64,000 nucleotides of DNA from Oscillospiraceae bacterium (lineage in GTDB: Bacteria > Bacillota > Clostridia > Oscillospirales > Ruminococcaceae). Each line of letters begins with the position of its first letter. The first letter of the stretch is position 1. The stretch covers positions 1 to 64,000 of the forward strand of contig JALEOL010000031.1 in NCBI GenBank assembly GCA_022766785.1, in the 5' to 3' direction. The translations under genes and the position numbers were made by a program. The notes under the pieces are model-generated. The model did no database searches and had not been told where the DNA came from. It saw nothing but the letters and a program-made list of their open reading frames with translations. Positions 58,699 through 64,000 of the stretch are shown one piece after another.

Positions 58699-59145
58699 AT
58701 GTCAGATATGAGTAACGAGAAAAGCACCGGGGAGCTTTTAGAGATAATCAGGGAGCAGTCCTCATTCGGGAGCGCGCATGACATGATACGCTCCGAGCAG
58801 ATAACCGAAACTCTCTCAGAGCTGCTCAACAGGACTGCCGCCGAACGTGGAGCGAAGCTGTCCGATATAATGAAGCGCTCCGGGCTGAAAAAGGCTTATT
58901 TCTACTCGCTTTTCAACGGCACGCGCACAAATCCGGCACGGGATATCCTGATACAGCTGTGCTTCGGCTTTGAGATGAGCTTTGAGGAGGCGCAGAGCTT
59001 CCTTACGAGCACCGGCGCCGCTCCGCTCTATCCCAGGATACCCAGGGACAGCGTGCTCATCTACTGCTTTCAGCACTTGCTGACGCTGACGGAGAGCGAC
59101 ATTCTTCTGCTTGAAAACAACGAGTCGCCACTTTCCAAAGAGTAA
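58699..59145 (+). CDS. Helix-turn-helix regulator (XRE-like)
   Basis: A 148-residue protein with an N-terminal Glu/Ser-rich segment and a helix-turn-helix core: LSDIMKRSGLKKAYFYSLFNGTRTNPARD, of which KLSDIMKRSGLKKAYFYSLF is the recognition part, followed by ILIQLCFGFEMSFEEAQSFL, as in Cro/XRE proteins. A short C-terminal domain of unknown role follows. GACGGAAAG precedes ATG 58699. The duplicated upstream modules suggest regulated, perhaps self-regulated, expression. Confidence 0.75.
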   Translation: MSDMSNEKSTGELLEIIREQSSFGSAHDMIRSEQITETLSELLNRTAAERGAKLSDIMKRSGLKKAYFYSLFNGTRTNPARDILIQLCFGFEMSFEEAQSFLTSTGAAPLYPRIPRDSVLIYCFQHLLTLTESDILLLENNESPLSKE

Positions 59146-59177
59146 ACCACCATTTTATGGTTTGGATATATAATACG

Positions 59178-59413
59178 ACCGCCGTGCAATGCATGGCGGT
59201 TCAGCTTGTCGAAAAAGTCTATTTTGCCTGCGAAGCAGGCTTTTGAAATCCGTTTTTTGCCCCAGCTCTGCCGGGGCAAAAAACACTTCTATCCGCACAA
59301 GTGTGCGAATTGTCGGCTTTGCCGACAATGAGTGCGCGCAGTGCGGATGTACTCTGTCGGAAAAGTCGTAAGACTTTTTCGACAGACTTGACCGCCGTGC
59401 AATGCATGGCGGT
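59178..59413 (+). repeat. Terminator-embedded dispersed element, copy 2, with exact hairpin duplication
   Basis: The 23-base hairpin at 59178-59200 (ACCGCC...GGCGGT) is repeated without change at 59391-59413, where a TTTTCG...TTTT tract follows. Between them lies a 190-bp element homologous to 28755-28943, with the same ends (TTGTCGAAAAAGTC, GACTTTTTCGACAG) and nested hairpins. It lies in the terminator of the HTH gene in the gene's own sense. Confidence 0.9.
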
Positions 59414-59591
59414 TTTCGCTGTTTTCTGAAAATATCTGCAAAATCCGCCGTGTGGCTGAAATTTCCTGAACAAAATCGCAAAAAACATTTGACAAATCGG
59501 AAAAAATATGTCACAATATAATAGAAGTATTTTCCCCGGGCGGAGGGCTTTTCGTTCCCGGGACAGGCACACGGCATTGGAGTTGGATAAC

Positions 59592-61214
59592 ATGACATTT
59601 TTAAAAAGAGCAGCGGCGGCGTTATGCGCTGTCATGGTGGCGGCGAGTACTCTGTCGGCGTTCGCGGAGGACGGCGGCGCAGGACTTGCGGTAGACCCCG
59701 GGACTGAGACCTCTGTGATAGAGACCGGCGACCCGGGTTCGGGGGAGACCTCGGTGATAGACACCGGCACCCCCGAGACCACGATAGTTGACCCCGACGA
59801 GGGAGACGACCGGAAAGACAACAGCAGAAGCTCCCTGGACGTCGCCGATGAGCAGTATTCCGAGATCGACCTCACCGGCTGGACGCAGTGGGACGGAAAA
59901 ACCAAAATGGTCTCCGGTACGAATTACTACATAGAGGGCAAGGTAGCGCCCCGGCAGAATTTCACTCTCCCCCAGGATAGCAGGCTGGTGCTGAAAGCCG
60001 GCTCTCAGCTGGTGGTGTATAAGACCAGGACGTTCAGCGTCCGGGGCATAATCACCGTGGAGCCGGGCGCGGAGCTTATCACCTCGGGAAAGCTCACGAT
60101 CTACAGCAAGGCAGGCATTGAGAACTACGGCTCGTTAAAGGGCACTGTTAATTCCACCCTGCGCATATCCGGCGACCTCATCAACCGCAGCAGCGGTAAG
60201 GTGATATTGTCCGGAACGGTCAGCGTTTACAAGAGCGGCGTCCTGCTGAACTACGGCGAGACGGCGTTCACCACAAGCTCACAGGTCAAGGTGACCGGCG
60301 ATTTCCAGACTCCGGAGACCGGGCGGTTCATATGCAGCGGCTATTTCGCGGTGACGATAAACGGCAGGACTACCCAGGCTGGCTATTTCTCGCTGACCGG
60401 CGAGGTGGTGAACAGCGGCGTGTTCATATTCGAGCGCACCGTGAGGTATTACAAATCGAAAGCGGCGAAATTCTCCGTTTCAAAGAGCAGCCGCCTGATA
60501 GACTACCGCCACAGAGACCCCTCCCAGCCGCTGCCTGACACCGGCAATGACGACGGGAGCGACCATGAGGAGGACACCGACGTCGGGATAAAGGGCATTG
60601 ATGTTTCCTACGCCCAGGGAGCCGTGGACTGGCAGAAGGTCAGGGAGTCGGGGGTTGAGTTCGCGATGCTGCGCGCCTCCAGAGGGCCGGTGAGCGACAC
60701 GCGCCCGGCAGCCGAGGATACCACGTTCCAGTACAACGTCACCGAGGCGGCAAAGGCAGGGCTGGAGGTCGGCGTGTATCATTACCTTTACGCACACACC
60801 GTGGAAGACGCCGTTGAGGAGGCGAAGTTCTTCATCAAGACCATCAGCCCGTATAAGATAACCTACCCCGTGGTGCTGGATATCGAGGAGCAGAGCCAGG
60901 CGAAGCTCGGAAAGAAGCAGGTGACGAAGATAGTCAAGGCGTTCCTGGACGAGGTGTCCGCCGCAGGCTATTATGCGATGCTGTATTCCAACAAGACGTG
61001 GCTCACCCAGTATCTCGACATGTCGCAGCTTTCCGGGTACGAGGTATGGCTGGCGCAGTGGAACACCGTGCCTACCTACAAGGGAGAATTCGGCATGTGG
61101 CAGTACAGCTGCAAGGGCATTGTTTCCGGAATTGACGGGTATGTTGACCTCAATCTCTCATACAAGAATTACGCAAAGATAATCAAAAAAGGCGGTTATA
61201 ACCACCTGTCATAA
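59592..61214 (+). CDS. Secreted GH25 lysozyme with N-terminal beta-repeat region
   Basis: A 540-residue secreted protein. The signal peptide (FLKRAAAALCAVMVAASTLSAFA) is followed by an acidic Thr/Asp/Gly linker, a right-handed-beta-like region with repeated VxxGSxLxI-type strands (about 95-320), another acidic linker, and a C-terminal GH25 muramidase domain. Catalytic features are GIDVSYAQG, VVLDIEE (acid residues), GVYHYLYA and YEVWLAQW. It hydrolyses peptidoglycan glycan strands. ATG 59592 follows TTGGAG. It may serve in wall turnover or competition. Confidence 0.88.
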   Translation: MTFLKRAAAALCAVMVAASTLSAFAEDGGAGLAVDPGTETSVIETGDPGSGETSVIDTGTPETTIVDPDEGDDRKDNSRSSLDVADEQYSEIDLTGWTQWDGKTKMVSGTNYYIEGKVAPRQNFTLPQDSRLVLKAGSQLVVYKTRTFSVRGIITVEPGAELITSGKLTIYSKAGIENYGSLKGTVNSTLRISGDLINRSSGKVILSGTVSVYKSGVLLNYGETAFTTSSQVKVTGDFQTPETGRFICSGYFAVTINGRTTQAGYFSLTGEVVNSGVFIFERTVRYYKSKAAKFSVSKSSRLIDYRHRDPSQPLPDTGNDDGSDHEEDTDVGIKGIDVSYAQGAVDWQKVRESGVEFAMLRASRGPVSDTRPAAEDTTFQYNVTEAAKAGLEVGVYHYLYAHTVEDAVEEAKFFIKTISPYKITYPVVLDIEEQSQAKLGKKQVTKIVKAFLDEVSAAGYYAMLYSNKTWLTQYLDMSQLSGYEVWLAQWNTVPTYKGEFGMWQYSCKGIVSGIDGYVDLNLSYKNYAKIIKKGGYNHLS

Positions 61215-61219
61215 GAATA

Positions 61220-61258
61220 ACGGCTGTAAGCGGATTTGCGTTTACAGCCGTTTGTTTT
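61220..61258 (+). terminator. Intrinsic terminator of the lysozyme gene
   Basis: ACGGCTGTAA pairs with TTTACAGCCGT, followed by TTGTTTT. Confidence 0.8.
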
Positions 61259-61264
61259 ATTTGT

Positions 61265-61436
61265 GGGCACCTCTAAAAACCACCGGCTATCGCCTTAGCA
61301 CCTCATCTGCTTGCATATTTTTCGCCATATTGCACAAATTTCGCTTGACGGGCGACAGCCCGCCTGCGCTCAATTTGTACAATCTGACGAAAAATCTGAC
61401 TGCGCATCTGAGGCACTATGGTTTTTAGAGATGCCC
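61265..61436. repeat. 172-bp MITE-like element
   Basis: Terminal inverted repeats GGGCACCTCTAAAAACC and GGTTTTTAGAGATGCCC (one mismatch) enclose nested inner palindromes: ATTTTTCG with CGAAAAAT, TTGCACAAATT with AATTTGTACAA, and a GGGCGACAGCCC hairpin at the centre. No coding potential. It lies directly after the lysozyme terminator and is unrelated in sequence to the other two element families here. Confidence 0.8.
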
Positions 61437-61543
61437 TTATCGTATTCTCCGGGGCTTTGCAGCTGCGTGAATACCGCCCTCGCTCGCCGACCATTGCAGC
61501 TTGTCATCATCAGCCGCCGCATTGTGCGAAATAATTCCTATGA

Positions 61544-62275
61544 TCAGCGATAATCGGTTATCTGATCCTTTGCGGCAAGAATAGCCTTGTGGAAGTTCGT
61601 GCATTCACCGCGCGAGAACTTTCTCATATTCAGTGCGATAAAGCCACCGGCGTAATCTATGCGGAGCACCGTGCGCGTGGTGATCAGCGCGATTGTGATC
61701 AACAGCACTCCAACTAAAAACGTAGGTAGCCAGATGTATCCGGAAGCGCCTATAATGGAAATTATTATCCCGTCCAGCGCAAAGAATATGCCCAGGATAA
61801 GCATAGCCAGGTTGAACATGCTGTAGATGCCTATGCCTGTGATGTCCTTCAGGTCAACGGACTGCACTGCCTTGCAGCGCTTCACTCCCATACCGAAGGA
61901 AGAAAAGGACTTGCCCTTGTAGTAAACGCGCTTGTTGGTGACTGCGGCGGAGTTGTTCATCAGTCCCATACCGCTGAGGAAGTTCTCCATATATCCGCTT
62001 CCTATGCTCATGATGAGCCTTTCGTCCGGTGTGCCGAAATCCCCCTTGTTGTCAGCGGCAGGCTGCGGATAGCCTCCCGGAGCCGCGTAGCCCTGGTTCA
62101 TACCGGGCGCGCCGTATCCCCCCTGACCGCCGAATGCCGCTCTGCCCTGTGCCTGTGCAGGCGCACCCACCGGAGCCGCATTAGCGGAATAGTTCACCCT
62201 CTGAGGTTCGCAGTTCGGGCATACTCCGTTGATGAGCCGGGTGCCGCAGGTTGGGCAGAACATGTCGTTTGCCAT
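61544..62275 (-). CDS. Zinc-ribbon membrane protein with PH-like domain
   Basis: A 243-residue protein: an N-terminal CxxC-x8-CxxC zinc ribbon (FCPTCGTRLINGVCPNC), a Gly/Ala/Gln/Tyr-rich linker, a domain with NSAAVTNKRVYYKGKSF typical of bacterial PH-like domains, and two membrane helices (YSMFNLAMLILGIFFALDG and LPTFLVGVLLITIALITT). Function unknown; similar architecture is common in Firmicutes membrane proteins. The promoter is at 62324-62352. Confidence 0.75.
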   Translation of the reverse strand: MANDMFCPTCGTRLINGVCPNCEPQRVNYSANAAPVGAPAQAQGRAAFGGQGGYGAPGMNQGYAAPGGYPQPAADNKGDFGTPDERLIMSIGSGYMENFLSGMGLMNNSAAVTNKRVYYKGKSFSSFGMGVKRCKAVQSVDLKDITGIGIYSMFNLAMLILGIFFALDGIIISIIGASGYIWLPTFLVGVLLITIALITTRTVLRIDYAGGFIALNMRKFSRGECTNFHKAILAAKDQITDYR

Positions 62276-62323
62276 AATAAATACCCCCCATAATGATTTG
62301 GATCGTAAATGACCTATATGTTA

Positions 62324-62352
62324 ATTATACTGCATGAAACTGATGATGTCAA
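62324..62352 (-). promoter_or_regulatory. Consensus sigma-A promoter of the zinc-ribbon gene
   Basis: Minus-strand TTGACA, 17 bp, TATAAT. Confidence 0.85.
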
Positions 62353-62464
62353 GCGGATTTGCGCCGTTTAAGGAGAAAACTTACCTCTGGCTTACTTAAA
62401 CTGGAACTGCTGTGAATAATCCCTTGCCGGCTGTGCAGAATAACCACAGAAAGGGGGAATGCAC

Positions 62465-63133
62465 ATGCCGATAAAAACCGAGGAGCTTCGCAGGTATTAC
62501 CGGGTCGGGGGTACTACGGTCAGGGCGCTGGACGGAGTGAGCCTTGACATCGCTGACGGGGAGTACGTCACGATATGCGGCGCCAGCGGCAGCGGAAAAT
62601 CCACGCTGATGAACATACTCGGCTGCCTTGACGTACCGACCTCCGGCAGGTATCTGCTTGACGGCGAGGAGGTGCCGGGGCTGGACGACAGCAGGCTCAG
62701 CCGTATCCGGGGGAGCAGGATAGGGTTCGTGTTCCAGAACTTCAACCTGATACCCACGCTCACCGCCCGGGAGAACGTGGAGCTGCCGCTGATGTACCGC
62801 GGAGTACCGAGGAAACAGCGCTACGAAGCCGCAATGGAGGCTCTGGAGCAGGTGGGGCTGTCCTCCCGCGCAGATCACCGCCCCAGCGAGATGAGCGGCG
62901 GACAGCAGCAGCGCACCGCGATAGCAAGGGCGATAGCCGCGCGTCCGTCCATGATACTTGCGGACGAGCCATGCGGAAATCTGGACAGCCGCTCCGGCAG
63001 AGTGGTCTGCGAGATACTGGAAGCGCTGCACCTGTGCGGAAAGACGATAATCATGATAACCCACGATGAGAACGCCGCCAGGCGCGCGGAACGCCTTATC
63101 CGGATAGCCGACGGGAAAATAGCACACGCATGA
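62465..63133 (+). CDS. ABC transporter ATPase, LolD/MacB type
   Basis: A 222-residue ATPase with Walker A GASGSGKST, Q-loop VFQNFNLIPTLTA, signature MSGGQQQRTAIARA (SGGQ intact), Walker B MILADEPCGNLDS and switch His in MITHDENAA. This MacB/LolD branch works with FtsX-like permeases in peptide or lipoprotein export. No permease gene is adjacent; a terminator follows at once. ATG 62465 has AAGGGGG at good spacing. Confidence 0.9.
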   Translation: MPIKTEELRRYYRVGGTTVRALDGVSLDIADGEYVTICGASGSGKSTLMNILGCLDVPTSGRYLLDGEEVPGLDDSRLSRIRGSRIGFVFQNFNLIPTLTARENVELPLMYRGVPRKQRYEAAMEALEQVGLSSRADHRPSEMSGGQQQRTAIARAIAARPSMILADEPCGNLDSRSGRVVCEILEALHLCGKTIIMITHDENAARRAERLIRIADGKIAHA

Positions 63134-63137
63134 AATA

Positions 63138-63170
63138 ACCCCTGCGCAGAAAAACGCAGGGGGTTTCTTT
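63138..63170 (+). terminator. Intrinsic terminator of the LolD-like ATPase gene
   Basis: ACCCCTGCG pairs with CGCAGGGGGT, followed by TTCTTT. It also overlaps the end of the converging dtd gene. Confidence 0.75.
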
Positions 63171-63603
63171 ATTCCAGGATTATCGTAAACGGACCGTCGT
63201 TCACAAGGCTGACTTTCATTTCCGCGCCGAATTCTCCGGTCTGGACATTCGGCACCGACCGCCGGCATACCTCCACGAAATACTCGTACAGGCGCTCTGC
63301 CTCCGCAGGCTCCTTTGCCTGGAGGAAATTCGGGCGGTGTCCCTTGTGTGTGTCGGCGTAAAGAGTGAACTGGGATATCACCAGCAGCGAGCCGCCCACG
63401 TCCTTCAGCGAGAGATTTATCTTGCCGTTATCGTCGGAAAAGATACGAAGCCCGATCATCTTAGCCGCCAGGCGTTCGCAGTCAGCTTTGGTATCCTCCT
63501 GACCTACTCCCAGAAGCACCATGAAGCCTTTGTCTATCTGCCCGACTGTTTTTCCGCCCACGCTTACCGAAGCGCTGTCGCACCGCTGAATTACCACTTT
63601 CAT
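63169..63603 (-). CDS. dtd: D-aminoacyl-tRNA deacylase
   Basis: A 144-residue enzyme that removes D-amino acids wrongly attached to tRNA. Family motifs: MKVVIQRCDSASV start, GFMVLLGVGQEDT, SQFTLYADTHKGHRPNF and the C-terminal NDGPFTIILE. ATG 63603 follows GGAGG; an in-frame start 14 codons earlier has no ribosome site and runs into the dispersed element. Confidence 0.95.
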   Translation of the reverse strand: MKVVIQRCDSASVSVGGKTVGQIDKGFMVLLGVGQEDTKADCERLAAKMIGLRIFSDDNGKINLSLKDVGGSLLVISQFTLYADTHKGHRPNFLQAKEPAEAERLYEYFVEVCRRSVPNVQTGEFGAEMKVSLVNDGPFTIILE

Positions 63604-63624
63604 TTCGTTATCCTCCAAAGAAAA

Positions 63625-63836
63625 AGTGCACCGCAGGGGGTGCACTCAGTCTGTCGAAAAAGTCTTACGACTTTTCCGACAGAGTACATCCGCACTGCGC
63701 GCACTCATTGTCGGCAAAGCCGACAATTCGCACACTTGTGCGGATAGAAGTGTTTTTTGCCACGGGAGACCCGTGGCAAAAAACGGATTTCAATTGGTCA
63801 TTTTCGACAAGCTTAGTGCACCGCACGGGTGTACTT
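63625..63836 (-). repeat. Terminator-embedded dispersed element, copy 3, inverted and shortened
   Basis: On the minus strand this repeats the arrangement of the other two copies: a hairpin (AGTGCACC...GTGCAC type) at 63815-63836, the element, and a second copy of the hairpin at 63625-63646 followed by TTTTTCTTT. The element (63647-63814, 168 bp) lacks the GCCTGC/GCAGGC hairpin found in copies 1 and 2. It lies between the M23 peptidase gene, whose terminator it occupies, and dtd. Confidence 0.85.
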
Positions 63837-63863
63837 ACATTATAAGATAAACCGCCGGATTTG

Positions 63864-64000
63864 TCAACCTCCGATAACGGACATCGGATCTATCCACTTG
63901 CCGCCCTGCTTTACTCCCAGGTGGAGATGAGGCTCCTGCACTATCTCTATCTGGCAGGTGTCAGAGGTCTTGCCGATAGTGGCGCCCTCGCTGACCTGCT
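63864..64000 (-). CDS. M23 family metallopeptidase, C-terminal end
   Basis: Only the last 44 codons are in the window; the gene runs off the right edge. The end reads EGATIGKTSDTCQIEIVQEP, then HLHLGVKQGGKWIDPMSVIGG and stop. The HLHLGV motif with a following W-x-DP is the C-terminal zinc-ligand region of LytM/M23 peptidoglycan endopeptidases. It is likely secreted, judging from the family. Confidence 0.85.
   Translation of the reverse strand, partial: QVSEGATIGKTSDTCQIEIVQEPHLHLGVKQGGKWIDPMSVIGG

Noticed and set aside
59219-59905. Short frames running through the dispersed elements (also at 28690-28881 and 63337-63850)
   Set aside because: These arise from the repeat sequence itself, share the same translated fragments at every copy and have no ribosome sites.

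Overview
The window looks like chromosomal DNA of a low-to-mid GC Gram-positive anaerobe, most likely a Ruminococcus-like member of the Clostridia (Oscillospiraceae). This is inferred from a type II fatty-acid cluster with separate acetyl-CoA carboxylase subunits, a Rex redox repressor, an MsmK-type sugar ATPase, lipoproteins with Gram-positive style lipoboxes, a PASTA-type kinase homologue, GntR/YtrA regulation, and many sigma-A promoters with exactly 17 bp spacing. No phage, plasmid, CRISPR or rRNA region is seen. The novelty lies in small dispersed elements, RNA leaders and unusual proteins.

Layout. 1-8.6 kb: start of a cation/proton antiporter, a degenerate EIIA-like protein, a GNAT acetyltransferase, an exported transglutaminase-like protein, DUF4830, an orphan MsmK sugar ATPase, a MoxR operon and an SGNH-hydrolase lipoprotein. 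8.6-13.8 kb (minus): fumarase alpha subunit, fabD, aroE, aroK, an amidohydrolase and a membrane protein. 14.1-21.6 kb (plus): fabH-fabG-fabF-accB-fabZ-accC-accD-accA and then acpP from its own promoter; no enoyl-ACP reductase gene is present. 21.6-22.4 kb: a structured leader with mutually exclusive hairpins and an intrinsic terminator in front of a DUF2798 membrane protein (riboswitch candidate). 22.5-28.7 kb: aconitase, a small membrane ORF, NADP isocitrate dehydrogenase, Rex, a MerR regulator and a tandem-PP2C protein. 29-35.3 kb: MATE exporter, BirA, GtrA, and a YtrA-like ABC operon. 35.3-35.5 kb: four TTCACA repeats at exact 11-bp spacing (Pho-box-like) in front of an apparent small RNA.

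35.6-46.6 kb (minus): a compact run with a PASTA-containing pseudokinase, pheA, ispD, a two-component system, a lipoprotein, a Cu/Zn SOD, ahcY, DUF2625 and purine nucleoside phosphorylase. 46.9-55 kb (plus): a probable second-messenger island (PilZ protein, diguanylate cyclase, ParA ATPase, ComFB-like protein), then a Gly-Ser-Phe repeat protein, a glycosyltransferase-like protein and a cysteine desulfurase. 55-64 kb: tRNA-Gln(CUG), an orphan sugar-binding lipoprotein, a polysaccharide deacetylase, an HTH regulator with duplicated upstream modules, a GH25 lysozyme, a zinc-ribbon membrane protein, an orphan ABC ATPase, D-aminoacyl-tRNA deacylase and the end of an M23 peptidase.

How the parts connect. 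BirA (30.5 kb) should biotinylate AccB (17.2 kb). Aconitase and isocitrate dehydrogenase form the oxidative branch to 2-oxoglutarate next to Rex. AhcY releases adenosine, which the neighbouring purine nucleoside phosphorylase could use. The orphan MsmK ATPase may energise importers such as the one fed by the orphan binding protein at 55.7 kb.

The strongest new signal is a family of three ~170-190 bp non-coding elements (28.8, 59.2 and 63.7 kb). Each sits inside an intrinsic terminator, in the same orientation relative to the upstream gene, and is flanked by a direct duplication of that terminator's own hairpin. The duplicated hairpin sequence differs from site to site.
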